DNA of 64,000 nt from contig NC_060885.1 in the NCBI RefSeq assembly GCF_014805685.1, positions 22,803,632-22,867,631 on the forward strand, written 5' to 3'. The translations under genes were made by a program, and so were the position numbers. The DNA comes from Silurus meridionalis. Taxonomy: Eukaryota; Chordata; Actinopteri; Siluriformes; Siluridae. Positions 44,016-55,439 of the stretch are shown piece after piece (positions within the stretch are counted from its first letter, which is position 1; each line of letters opens with the position of its first letter). The notes below the pieces were generated by a model that saw only the letters and a program-made list of their open reading frames with translations, did no database searches and had not been told where the DNA came from.

Positions 44016-44355
44016 CAATAGTTTTAGCATGTAAAAAATAATTGAATGTGGTAAAAGTTATATAGTTTTGCATCTTAGAAGAGTAAAATAAACCAAAATT
44101 AAAATTAAACCAATTACTGCACAATGTTTCTAATATCAGTCTTCTAGTTATTCTACGGTAACAATATCTTCCATTAAATAAAGTTTATAATAAGTGATTA
44201 TATAATGATGACAAGCTTAAAATAAATAGCTTCAAATAGCTTGAAACATGTCTTATGATCTTTTATTTATATAGGAATGCATTTTTATGGCATGTTGGAC
44301 TACAAAATGAAAGTCAAAATTGAAAGAAATATTGAAACATTGACATTAAAAAACA

Positions 44356-44360
<5 letters not shown>

Positions 44361-44432
<72 letters not shown>
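44361..44432. repeat. (TA)n array
   Basis: About 36 TA units. Confidence 0.97.
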
Positions 44433-44435
<3 letters not shown>

Positions 44436-44439
44436 TATA

Positions 44440-45855
44440 TTCTGTATATATACGTATACTCTTTAGTTCTTTTTTATTTCTTTTTGCTTAACATGTGCTT
44501 CCATTAATAAATAAATGAAGAAAAAAGTCAATTAAAAGTTTATAGTTATCTTCATTATGTTCAGCAATTACAAGCTCAGTTCAAGCTGCATTTATTCATC
44601 ACTTTACATTACTACATTATTACTGCAACTGACCAAGTAACACAGTTGGCTGTACTGCATGTGGCTTTATCTTATAATTGAGATGGTGCTGGTTAATTTA
44701 TAACGTTTTAAAATGTCTCTTTAAAATAATACTAAAATCATACATGGCATTGTGAGATTCATCCCAAATGATTTATTTAAAAATGTCAGAGTTTCTGGAA
44801 AACTGCTTAGCAAAAAAAGATTTTTGGACTCATAGCTTTTTTTCCTCAGACACCCAAAAAGCGCCTACGTTATTTTAAATAACCATTGATGGTTTTATTC
44901 TTTGCTCCCCCCTCCCCCCCATCACTGCTGTATTTCTTTTTAGATAGTGATAGAGAATAACCTTGCGCTGTCTGACACCTATATTTGGCCTCTTCCTGAT
45001 TAAAGCCTGTACACTGGAGAAGAGAGAAGAAGGGAGTAGGTTATGTAATTTCTTTTGTGTCGCTTCCAAAGAGAACAATTAGTGGATACACAATTATGCC
45101 TCAAACGCATTTTGTTCGACTTTGCATCCAGAATACAAAAACTGAGAGGGGAAGAGTGCGAGCAAATTGGGTGCATTGATTAAACTCTCCCAGTAAAGTA
45201 TGTCCAAAAATGACGGGAAATTATGCTTGATTGCCAACATTTTCATTATTATACAATTGGCTGATGATGGTATCCAGATTTTGTATTGAGTTCTTTAAAT
45301 CGTGTTTTAAAACACTTTTGAAAAATATTTGCTTTGAGGAGGAATTTATGGGGTATTAGGTGCCATACAGTAGAGAGTGAAAGATTAATTAAAAGATTTA
45401 CCCTCCTGCAGTAGTGCTCTGCCCTATGACGACTTTATTAAATTACAATCAGATTACTGACGCTCCGATTACCCTAAATCAAAAATGATCAGTGGATACA
45501 CAGGTTCTTATTGTGAATGAGGACAAACCAGCCCACACATCCTAGTGTTATCCAGGACACTAAACACTGTAACACAGTGAGGTCTCTGTGGAGACAGGGT
45601 GCAGAGGAGAGGACTCAAGAGAAGTCCAAACACACATTTGCCTTGTAGTGGAAGTGGATGCAAGAGGCACAACGACCTTTCACTGGCACTCATACTGTTG
45701 CAGGTTAAAAAAGAGTTCATTAAGCACAGAATATTGTCACAACGAGTAGCAATAAGCTAATAACCTTTCTTTTGCCACTGATCAGTCGTGTTCAGCAATA
45801 GCCCAATGTTAATAAATTGTAAAAGCATAAACATGATTAAACATTGTACGGATGG
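44440..45855. other. no gene seen
   Basis: No coding similarity or terminal repeats recognised; 45500-45720 may be a retroelement fragment (GACAGGGTGCAGAGGAGAGG) but the evidence is thin. Confidence 0.35.
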
Positions 45856-45857
45856 TA

Positions 45858-46420
45858 AGATTCACTGATGCATCGATGCATTGGCATAAAAGTGTTAAAA
45901 TAATTATTAGTAGATGTGATATACTTTTATTATTAAGAAAGTAAACAATAATTTGTGATCAATATGTGATATGTTGATTGATTTCACCTCAATAAACTGT
46001 TAATATAGATTAACATGGCAGAGGTAGAGCTGCATCTTCCTGGAGACAGAACAGCTAAAGAACATCTGATTATTTATGCATGCATTTTTGTATTAAAATG
46101 CCTGTTTGTAAAAGAGCCATGTGTTAGAAGTCGGAAGGCACATAAGTAAATTTATGATTTGTTGTCTGTCCGAACAAAGAAATAAAAGTGCACTAGCTGA
46201 ACCATTTTGAATTGCATAACATCATATTTTTTCAATATCAGTTATGTTAAATCAAATCGGATCGCACTGCATCTTAATGGGGGGAATCATACTGCATTGC
46301 ATTGGTAGCTGCTTCATACGTATCTTTCATTTATTGTATTGTTGGTTATGCATCGAGATGCGAATCATAACGGTCTCAGTTATAGAGATAGACATCGCTA
46401 CAATATTGAAAGGTTTTTCT
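45858..46420. mobile_element. hAT-type relic
   Basis: GGTAAGATTCACTGATGCAT with CGATGCATTGGCATAAAAGT at the left and GTTATGCATCGAGATGCGAA with TAGAGATAGACATCGCTACA at the right resemble teleost hAT termini rich in GATGCATCGA. The intervening 0.4 kb has no open transposase. Confidence 0.45.
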
Positions 46421-46429
46421 CATAGTTAT

Positions 46430-47920
46430 CATCAAGGTGTTTTCACAATCGTTTACAGTTTATGTTGCATTGTTTTTTATACTTTTAAATATTTTGTGCA
46501 TGTATGTGTAATTGTCTATCCTGTCAACAAGCTTCCTTTTAACATTGGTGGCATTATAACTACTTTCTATATGCATTATATATTTTTTACTTGAATGACT
46601 ACTTAAATATCTAGTGCAAACACAATAAATATCTATGCTTATTTGTTTTTCTGAAATTTTCTTCTCATATTGTGTCACCCTGTCATTGTAAAATATTTAG
46701 TCACTAACTACAATTTTAATAGAATAACATTTATAATAATAGGACAAATTTTAAAAATGCATTAGCATTTTCACATATACTTTTACAAGCAGAGTCTTGC
46801 TTAGTCTGCCATAATTCTAATTTGTTCTGCTACTATTTGAAAAATTGTCACTTTTACTCACAACGCTTGATAATTAATGATCTGCATAAATAAAAGTATT
46901 GCTATTAATGAGAGCACTTGTGTTAGGGTTCCTTTAAAATGTCTCTTTGAGGTTTTGGTGCAGTCCTCAACAGGCTGAAGAGCTGAAGAGTCAGATAATG
47001 AGTTGGTTAATTGATGCATGACCGATCCACTTGGTGCATTTTGGGAAATAGTGTTTGTTGCCAATTCCACTACAGACATGACAGAGAAAGAAACACTAGA
47101 CCTAGACCTAGACATGAACATTATTCTTTATATTTTCAGACTAGACTTTTGGACTGATGGTATTTTTATTCAGTATCCTGGCAAAATTGCAATAGAATGA
47201 ATGTATTGATAGAGACTTCAAAGCAAAGAGGAAGACCTTTGTAAGTTAATTTGGATAAGGGTCTCTGCCAAATATCATAAATGGAAATAAAAATGAAAAT
47301 AAAAAACATGAGGGTGCAGTAATGAAACTGAATCCTCTAAAAAACCTTTTGTTAAATTTGCCAAAGCAAAAAAATAACAAATCTTTTTATTTTGTATTTT
47401 GACTTTGACTGTGGCCAGTCCTTGACTGCCATGAACACTTTTGTAATTATCTCATACCCAATATCCCATAAAATATAATTTGCAACATGGAACTCACATT
47501 TCTTTCCTTTACATATACATAGCTTTGAAACTTGGAAAGGAAGTGGATCAAGAATTCCCCAATATTTCCTGAAGTATGTCACTGATCAGGCAATGGAAAG
47601 CTTTTGTAGTGCAGAAAAGTCCATATGGTATTACACATGACTCATGCTCTTTGTCTGGTTCTCTGTTGGTTTGCACAATGTGAAAATCTGGATTAGTGAA
47701 AACATGGGCATTTTAGAACTGAATATTACTGTAATTTCCATTAAACTGCTAGTAGGGGTGACCCTAAATAGTCAAAGATTCGATGCTTTGAGAGGAGCCT
47801 GATTCGACTACCAATCTCACAGTCAAATCTTCACAGAGGTGTTATGAAATGAGGATGCCATTTTGGTTATATGGGGGGGCTCAATGTCTGTTTTCTATTA
47901 TATTATACAGACTATATTAT
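46430..47920. other. no gene seen
   Basis: The only recognisable piece is TTGGATAAGGGTCTCTGCCA at 47251-47270, a SINE-tail type motif. The 116-residue plus frame at 46244-46594 has no family. Confidence 0.35.
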
Positions 47921-47929
47921 TATTATTAC

Positions 47930-48335
47930 AGCCTACTTACATCCCAAGTGTCTAAAGGAGCGTTACAGAAGGTCTTTTCTCCCTGCTGCTATTAGACGTT
48001 ACAATCAAAGCTTCTCCCAGTAAACCGGTCACCATAATACACACTGTTATTACTGTTTAACTGTGTAATAACATTACCTGTGTGCAATATGGCCTGCAAC
48101 ATGTGCAATATTACCTGCAATACGTGCAATACCACCTGTGTGCAATACTACCTGCAATACATACTTTTTTCCCTTATTTGTATTTATACATTGTACTGTG
48201 TATATACTCTATATTTTAGTATGTGTATATTCTTTTTATATATTTGCATTTATTTTTATTTCTTTCCATTGCTGCTGTAACAAAGAAATTTCCCTACTGT
48301 GGGACGAATAAAGGTATATCTTATCTTATCTCATG
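47930..48335 (+). mobile_element. LINE 3' end (truncated copy)
   Basis: A short coding end, KERYRRSFLPAAIRRYNQSF then a stop (47955-48027), leads into a 3' UTR with a repeated CCTGCAATACGTGCAATA motif and the tail TGTGGGACGAATAAAGGTAT followed by (CTTAT)n. The same tail occurs reversed at 23040. Confidence 0.8.
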
Positions 48336-48782
48336 ACAATGCTTTAAATAAAAATGTGAAAAGAAAAAAGCTTTAGATAAATATTATTAACATGCGTGAA
48401 TAAATGCAATCCCCCGTGACAGATTGAAGTTTTACTTTCCATTATCCGTGACCGACACAGGAGCATCTTGGTGTTAGGGACTTAAATATTTAAAAAATGT
48501 CTTATAGATTCTCTGAAGGAATATTCTTTTGATTGTTTTTCGGTGTACCGAGGCGCTGTACTTAGAGCGCGCTCACACGGGCAATTTGGCCGATTTTTTT
48601 GATTTGCCGACATGTGAAATGCAAATCCTGTCTGCAGTGTGGCCTTTCTACAATTATTTTGTTATCTTTTAAGTTTATTGATCAGAAATACATTTTCTTT
48701 TATAACTTTTGTGTGATGTTTTGTACATCTTGGCCTTAAAATGTTTATTTCGTGAAATCATCATCGTCCAGACCCCCACCCC

Positions 48783-48783
<1 letters not shown>

Positions 48784-48822
<39 letters not shown>
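48784..48822. repeat. (CA)n microsatellite
   Basis: About 19 CA units. Confidence 0.97.
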
Positions 48823-48824
<2 letters not shown>

Positions 48825-48949
48825 ATTCAAATATTAGTCGACTTTTGATAATTCTAATTTAACTATGTAAATCCTTAGTCAGGGACACCCCTACCTGCTA
48901 TAGTCAAGCTATAGACAATGTTTGTCTACTTTCCCACAAAGAAGAATCT

Positions 48950-49280
48950 CACTAATGTTGTGGATAGAGAGGGACAAAGGTGGCCTTTTTGAAAGTTCTC
49001 GTTAATGATTTTGTATTTTTTGACATGGGATTGATGCAATTACAGGGCAGAGAGCTGCCTGCAGTAACTTCAACAGCACAGTCATAGGTTTTGTACAGAG
49101 GCAAACCATTTGCTTTAGCTTTGCCAAAGACTTTGTAAATTCTTGGTCTACTTGTGGAATTTCCTGAGGTTGACTCTGCAAGAAGGGCAGAGGCATTTTG
49201 AGGCACTTGGTATGGCAATGTACAGACCAGCAATTGATCTCTCAGTGTTTTGGGAGGCTGAACTTTGACGTGTAGTTTGT
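48950..49280 (-). pseudogene. Ty3/gypsy-type pol fragment
   Basis: The minus strand reads VFGKAKANGLPLYKTYDCAV then EVTAGSSLPCNCINPMSKN. This follows the pattern at the start of the gypsy reverse transcriptase region (F-K-A-LPPH--YDCAI-L--G--P). No catalytic RT motif is present; flanking sequence is not recognisable. Confidence 0.65.
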
Positions 49281-49489
49281 TGAGGAGGCATGGACAATGA
49301 CATTACCATTAATTCTGGAGTGCTTGTAGCCCTGAAACAATCGAGAAACCTTTCTGAAAGTCTTATCCTAATATTAATAGAAAAGGTCTGATAGAATAAG
49401 TACTTGCAACTCAATATAAAATTGATTATGACTTCACAGCGGATTCGGATCACACATAGTGGACTGTGGAACCTTTGATGGAGCATGAG

Positions 49490-50680
49490 AATAGCACTGG
49501 GCTCTCACAGCAGAACCATAGTATCTCCCTAATAAACATAGCTAATTACATAGCAGTGAGCTTAGCTTGACTGATTTGGGTGAGACTGTGGGTTCTATGG
49601 CTGGGTTCACCTCTATGCCTTTCACTCTGGAGTTAGTCTAGTCAAGTGTAGAGGTCAATACGGAATGCCTGGGACACTTAATCATCTCAGCATGGTCATC
49701 TCATTAAGTCAAAGCCTTTACATAAGTCACAACAATTGTGCATCAAGCTATTCACTATGAAATGAAAGCAGTGGACATGATCAAAAATAGAAAAGTAATG
49801 CGAATGATCAAAAATTGTTGAAAATGCTCTATGAAAAGCATTTGATTAGCACTCCTTGATTGTAAACCACTGTAGCCCAGGTAAGTGCTTGAATATTCAA
49901 TATTCAAACAGTGTGAGTATAATACGTTTTGAGATTATGCTTTGCCTAAAAAAAAATACAGAGCATTTCAGCATAAGTTCTTTGCATTGAGCTGAGTCAG
50001 TTGCATATTTATTCAGGTGGAAGACTAGCTGTAGAACATAGTGAGAAGACCAGCATGATGGTTAACTGTATCTTGGCAATGCTGACTGCTCCCAATCAGT
50101 CGTCCTTGACCTGCTAGTGCCTGTTTCCATTTTAGGATACATACTGCATTCAGGCTAAAGGTTGAAAATGCTGTCAGGTGTCAAAAAGGCTTGCAGTTGC
50201 AAATAACGCTTCACTAAAAAAACAGACAGGCAAGCATACCAAAATCAGTGGGCAGAACCGTAAACAAGAAACAGGCAGAAGCAATCAGCAGAGATTACAG
50301 AGCAAAACTAGAATCAGGAAAACGGGAAACAAAAAACAATATCATCAACCAGAGAATTGCAAACTGTAAACAGAGGCTTGGTATGTCAGGTATGGAACAC
50401 CTGTTTGCTTGTCTTCTGTGCCAATAAGAAATGTCTAGTTTAAAATAAGTTTTTACACAAAAAAGATGGGAAAAGGACTAAATATACTAAATGGAATAAA
50501 TATATTCATAAATAGATTGCTTTGGGGAATGTAAGAAACTACTTTATTTTTATTCAAATATATTGCTTAATCAATTAATTTTTATTAACTGCTTTATCTT
50601 GTTCATGGTTGTGGACAGATCTGTAGCCAATCCTGGCCTCACACCTAGGGACATATTAACATAGATTGCATGTTCCTGTA
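49490..50680. other. mostly unassigned; possible repeat at 50180-50380
   Basis: The A-rich stretch at 50230-50335 (AAACAAGAAACAGGCAGAAG, AACTAGAATCAGGAAAACGG) resembles a teleost retroelement leader-type repeat. Nothing else recognised. Confidence 0.35.
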
Positions 50681-50689
50681 CAGTGGGAT

Positions 50690-51690
50690 GAAATCACAGA
50701 ACTTCAAGTCAAGTCGAGAAGTTTTTTTTTGTCATTTCTACCATATATACAGTAGCTGAAAAAATGGATTGAAATGAGTAATGAGTGTGTGTTGAGTTCA
50801 GGTTGCACAGTTCAGTAACACACAGTTCACTGAGTGTGTGTGTTATGTATAGTTCAGTTCTGTGGTAAGGGGCCTAATAGCTTGAAGAAAAACTGTTGCA
50901 CTGTCTGGATGTGAGGCCCGAATGCTTCGGAACCTCTCTTCTGATCGCAGAAGGGTGAATAATGTCTGAGGGATATGTGGGGTTGTCTACAATGCTATTG
51001 GCTTTGCAGATGCAGCGTGTGGTGTGAATGTCCGTGATAGAGGGGAGAGAGAATCCAATTATCTTCCAGCTGTCCTCATTATCCTCTGTTGGGTCTTGTG
51101 ATCCTAGACTGTGCACGTTCCAAACCAGGTGATGCAGCTGCTCAGGATGCTCTCGATAGTCCCCCTGTAGAACATGGTTAGGATGGGGGAAGGAAGATAG
51201 AGGAAGTAGAGATGCTGCTGGGCTTTCTAAGTGATCGAGCTGGTGTTAAGTGACTAGGTGAAGTTCTCCACCAGATGTACACCAAGAAGTTTGGTGCTCT
51301 TGATGATCTCCACAGAGGATCCATCGATGATCAGTGGAGAATGTCCACTCTGTGCTCTCCTGAAGTAAACAACCATCTCTGGTTTTGTCAACGTTCAGAG
51401 ACAGTTTGTGAACGCTGGATGCCCTGCCGCATGCGCCAGGTGTCTCCGCTGTCCTAGAAGTGACTGTGGATTCTCTTGGCGTGTGCGTGCTTCGCCTCTT
51501 TGATGGCACGAGACCATTTGGCCCTTGCTCTTAAGGTCGTCTTGCCCCCTGATCTGAAGGCGGTGTATCTAGATTTTAGCAGCGCACGAACTTTTGCGGT
51601 CATCCACGGCTTCTGGTTGGAGCGTGTAGCGATGGTCTTGAAAATGGTCACATCATTAACGCACTCGCTAATGTAGCTGGTCACTGATTA
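50690..51690 (-). pseudogene. L2-like LINE ORF2, core deleted, with 3' UTR
   Basis: On the minus strand: the endonuclease-RT linker ([20 protein letters not shown], then [16 protein letters not shown], 51454-51684); an abrupt jump past the RT catalytic core; then the late RT region in broken frames (VVYFRRAQSGHSP-like and a SLSTSSIFLPPS.. off-frame stretch, 51180-51400), the SLPSITDIHTTRCICKANSI block (50985-51035), and a 3' UTR to about 50690. The catalytic FADD segment is absent, so it is dead. Confidence 0.85.
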
Positions 51691-51699
51691 TATAGACTC

Positions 51700-53185
51700 C
51701 TCCAAGTGGATGGAAGTCTTATCCACTGAACTTGGAGGAAACCCACAGAACAATGAAGAGAACAAGCAGAAATAAACACAGATAGTAACCCAAGCTCAGT
51801 AACAAGCCCAAGACCTGTGGGGCAGAAAGCCTACCCATTGGTCATGTGCCAACCTTTTCAATAAAAAGTGGAATTGATTACAGTTGTTAATATTGTGCCA
51901 CTTCACAGCTCCAGGGTCTGTGTTTTGCCTAGCTTTTAATGAGTGTGTGGATATGTGTGTGTATCGTGCATTCTGATGGACCGGCATCCCATCCAGAGTG
52001 TATTCAGTGTTCCTTGTCCACCATGACCCACACGTCTGGCAAATCAGCATATAAACTTGTAATGTTTTATTAGAAATCAGTGGATAAGACTTTGACTTGG
52101 GCTACTGCTAAAATTGAGCAAGGTACTTAACCCTCAACTGCTCAGCTTTATAAATTAAGAAAAATGTAAGCTACTTATTAAAAAAGCGTGTCTATTAAAT
52201 GGCATCCATGTAAATGTATGTGATTTTATACTGATTAAATGACTGGTTCTAAAGCTACATTCATGCAGTAAAATGCAGTGACACTAATGAGAGACTATTC
52301 ATTTATGATGAGAGCTGCCACCTCCAGCAACATGAGACACAGCAACTATTGGTGAGGAGATGTGGGCATGTCCCATAATGCAACAAAGTTAAGAAAAGTT
52401 AACTTGATGCAAATTTCTGCAGGAAGTAAACAGTAGAGTGCATGTGATCCATCTTCTTGTTTTTAAAGTAGAAAACTAGTTGTGATACCCTCTGATAAAT
52501 TACTATGGCAAGCAGTAGTAGGAACACCTATTAGCAATTCCATAGTACAGCATCTGGCCACTTGTATTGCTGCGCACGTGAACATGGCATCAGAATTAGA
52601 TCCACATACAGACAAAACGCACATCACTGAGCCTTAAATGGGACACATAAAATATTTTTAGAGACAAAATCTCATAAATTATTTTGGATATAAAATTCTT
52701 TTTTCAATAATGAGAATTTGTGTTCCATCATAAATAAGCAGTGCTATTTTTCTAATCTCACTAGGTCTAAGGCTATGCAAATGCGAAGTGGTGCAAAGGC
52801 TATTAAAGTAATTATTAACAAACTCTCACTACTGACACATTGCATTCACTGTTGCTCTGAATACCAGGAGAACCACATTCGGAGACCTCAGGAGACCTTC
52901 TGAGTGTGATTATGATCCCAGAGGTTTTACACAGTTTATTTGTCCTTTCAGCTTCCAAGTGAGCTATAAATTAAAAAGTAGACTGCTTAGTTAAAGCCCT
53001 GTGCTAAATTAAGTTGTTTTAACAACCCCAATTCCAAAAAAAATTCAGAATTAAGGATGGGCAGAGCTTTACCAATCTGTAAAAGACTATGTTTACAAAT
53101 TGTGCAACAATTTCTGAATAATGTTCCTGTTGGATGCCAGTAATCTTGGGGCCCTCAGGTGGCACTGCATTTAAAACAGTCATAA
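51700..53185. other. mostly unassigned; SINE-tail fragment at 52095-52215
   Basis: TTGAGCAAGGTACTTAACCC then TCAACTGCTCAGCTTTATAA (52115-52155) is the 3' half of a tRNA-type SINE also present at 55320-55370. Nothing else recognised. Confidence 0.45.
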
Positions 53186-53201
53186 TTCTGTGATGGAAAT
53201 C

Positions 53202-53466
53202 GGGTTCCCTGGTGGTCTAGTGGTTAGGGTTCTCTCGCTCTCACCGCCGCAGCCTGGGTTCGATCCCCGGTCAGGAAACCGAAACCAGCCATTAGGGTTG
53301 CACAAGCCAGTGCACTCTTAGTGCCGGTCCCAAGCCCGGATAAATGGGGAGGGTTGTGTTAGGAAGGGCATCCAGTGTGAAACATGTGCCAAATCGAACA
53401 TACGGATCATGAATACGGATGATCTGCTGTGGCGCCCCCTAATGGGAGAGGCCAAAAGAAAGTTTG
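53202..53466 (+). mobile_element. tRNA-Glu-derived SINE (copy 1) with 16-bp target-site duplication
   Basis: The head at 53205-53279 follows tRNA-Glu (TCCCTGGTGGTCTAGTGGTT with an A box; GGGTTCGATCC B box). A unique body follows (AGTGCCGGTCCCAAGCCCGG, GAAGGGCATCCAGTGTGAAA), then an RTE-like tail (GCTGTGGCGCCCCCTAATGG). TTCTGTGATGGAAATC flanks it exactly at 53186-53201 and 53467-53482. Confidence 0.95.
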
Positions 53467-53870
53467 TTCTGTGATGGAAATCAATGCAAAGTCACTCTGG
53501 GCCAAAGCTATTTTAAAATGTACTGTGGCAAAGTGAAAAAACCATGTCCTTATTTTTTTCCTTAAAATTGTAAATACAGTATTCTCAGTTTAAACATATA
53601 TGTTGTTTAGTTTTATTGTAAGTAGAATATAGATTTTTGTTGTATTTAATGCAATTAGTCAAAAGAGTGTTTTTATAGACATGAAAAATGATTGTGTATG
53701 TAAGTTTAATTGTCAGAGACTCTGCTTTGCAAGAATAAACAAATTCATTGTCATAATTAAAACCTGAATTTCTATTTTAAGCTAAAATAGCCTCTACATT
53801 TCATTTCGTCCTCCCACACATCCACACAAAGTACACAAAGCAACTGGTTAGGACACTTCTGATAACACAT

Positions 53871-54362
53871 GATGGCGCCGCAGATGGCAGCCTCGGCACG
53901 ACTCTCTCTGTCTCACATTGTCTGTATTGTCTGTATTGTCTTGTATAGTCTGTTTTTGTCTTGTCGTGTCTGTTTTGTCATGTATAGGTTTTTATTAATA
54001 TCTGTACTTTTAGGTCCCCTGGTGGTCTAGTGGTTAGGGTTCTCTCGCTCTCACCGCCGCAGCCTGGGTTCGATCCCGGTCAGGAACCATCCCCAGCCAC
54101 TTTCAGTGCCGGTCCCAAGCCCGGATAAATTGGGGAGGGTTGCGTTAGGAAGGGCATCCAGCGTAAAACATGTGCCAAATCAAAACATGCGGAGGATCCG
54201 CTGTGGCGACCCCTAACGGGAGAAGCCGAAAGAAGATATATATATATATATATTAATATCTGTACTTTTGAGAGTAACAAACAGCTGGAACCAAATTCCT
54301 TGTGTGTGTCAACACACTTGGCTAATAAACCTGATTCTGATTCTGATGATTCTGATTCTGAT
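53871..54362 (+). mobile_element. LINE remnant: 5' UTR joined to 3' end, with SINE inside
   Basis: GATGGCGCCGCAGATGGCAG is a 5' end typical of a fish LINE, followed by TGTC-rich leader. The sequence then passes directly to a 3' end (AACAAACAGCTGGAACCAAA ... AATAAACCTGATTCTGATTC) with a GATTCT repeat tail. ORFs are absent. The SINE at 54012-54251 interrupts it. Confidence 0.75.
54012..54251 (+). mobile_element. tRNA-Glu-derived SINE (copy 2) with 18-bp target-site duplication
   Basis: Same head, body and tail as the copy at 53202; the tail reads GATCCGCTGTGGCGACCCCT, AACGGGAGAAGCCGAAAGAA and ends in (TA)n. ATTAATATCTGTACTTTT flanks it at 53994-54011 and 54252-54269. Confidence 0.95.
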
Positions 54363-54552
54363 AATTGTAAATGTTTATTAATGCATGACTTTCATTTCAT
54401 TTTCATTATCTTTAAAATCATTCCTCAGGTTAAACAGAGGACATGTGTGATTAATATACTCAGGAATTCAATAAAAAATATGACCTAATAGTATAAATAG
54501 ATTAATAAGAACAGATATATTCAGACATGTAATGTAATCTTAAAGCATACAT

Positions 54553-54845
54553 GTCACGCTTTAATCAAGTGTTGGAAACCAGAATATGAATAGGACGTTT
54601 ATTAGCCTTGGGAAACAAACAGAAGCTAGGAAGCAGCATGTACCAGAAAACAGGTATATTCCAAAACACAGGTAGTCCAGGGATGCTCGCCAGAATGAAC
54701 CGTAGATCGGACGGTGAGTGAGTGCGAAAGGGGGGTCCTTATAAAGGGAGGGTTGTAGATTGGAGACAGGTGAAGGTGATTAGTATGAAGGCAAGGCTCT
54801 GCGAGTGTGCTCAGTGCCGAGGCGGGGCGTGACCGGTGGTTCCCT
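54553..54845. repeat. teleost interspersed repeat with GTCACG...CGTGAC ends
   Basis: It begins GTCACGCTTTAATCAAGTGT and ends GAGGCGGGGCGTGAC; internal segments (ATAGGACGTTTATTAGCCTT, TTGTAGATTGGAGACAGGTG) resemble a common fish retroelement-derived repeat. Class not certain. Confidence 0.5.
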
Positions 54846-55234
54846 CACAATACATTAGAAATGTTTCTATTCACATATTCCTAAGAAGATAGGGTCAGAG
54901 TGCAGGGTCAGTCACAATAGGGTGCCAAGTGGAACAGATAAGCTTAAGAGTCTTGCTCCACTTAACCCCTAGCCTTCTGATAAGTGACTCTTATCCAAAT
55001 TTAAATGGGAATTCCAATTGACAGTACATCTTCAAATCTAAACAGGACTGGTTTTGCCATATTCCAACAATAATAAATAATAATAACCACAATAAGTAAT
55101 AAGTAACCAGTAATAATTACAGTCATCACAATTAAGTCCATCCACTTGAGTTTCCTTATGTTATACCAGAAATACAAAAAAATGCTTAAAATTCAATCCT
55201 GTTTGTATTTTTACTGTAAAAATGTAGAGATGTA

Positions 55235-55433
55235 GATTACTATTGGGGAGGTGGTAGATCAGTGTTTAGATTTCTGATCAGAGGCTTGTGCAGTTCAAAT
55301 CCCACCAGCAAGCTGCCACTGCTGAGCCCTTGAGCAAGAAATACTTAACCCTCAACTTCTCAGCTGTACAAAGTAATTGTAAGTCCCTCTGGACAAGAAT
55401 GTCTGCCAAATGTCGTAAATGTAATAGAAAATG
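55235..55433 (+). mobile_element. tRNA-derived SINE, 'GTCGTAAATGTAA' tail
   Basis: GGTGGTAGATCAGTGTTTAG and CAGTTCAAATCCCACCAGCA give A-box and B-box positions. The body CCTTGAGCAAGAAATACTTA is followed by the tail TCTGCCAAATGTCGTAAATG, the L2-like tail shared by many fish SINEs. Confidence 0.8.
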
Positions 55434-55439
55434 CTTCCA

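Noticed and set aside
53205..53279. Apparent tRNA-Glu gene (A and B boxes, near-complete tRNA sequence); a second at 54014-54088
   Set aside because: Both continue into the same non-tRNA body and RTE-like tail and are flanked by target-site duplications, so they are SINE heads. The acceptor stem and anticodon arm are also degraded.
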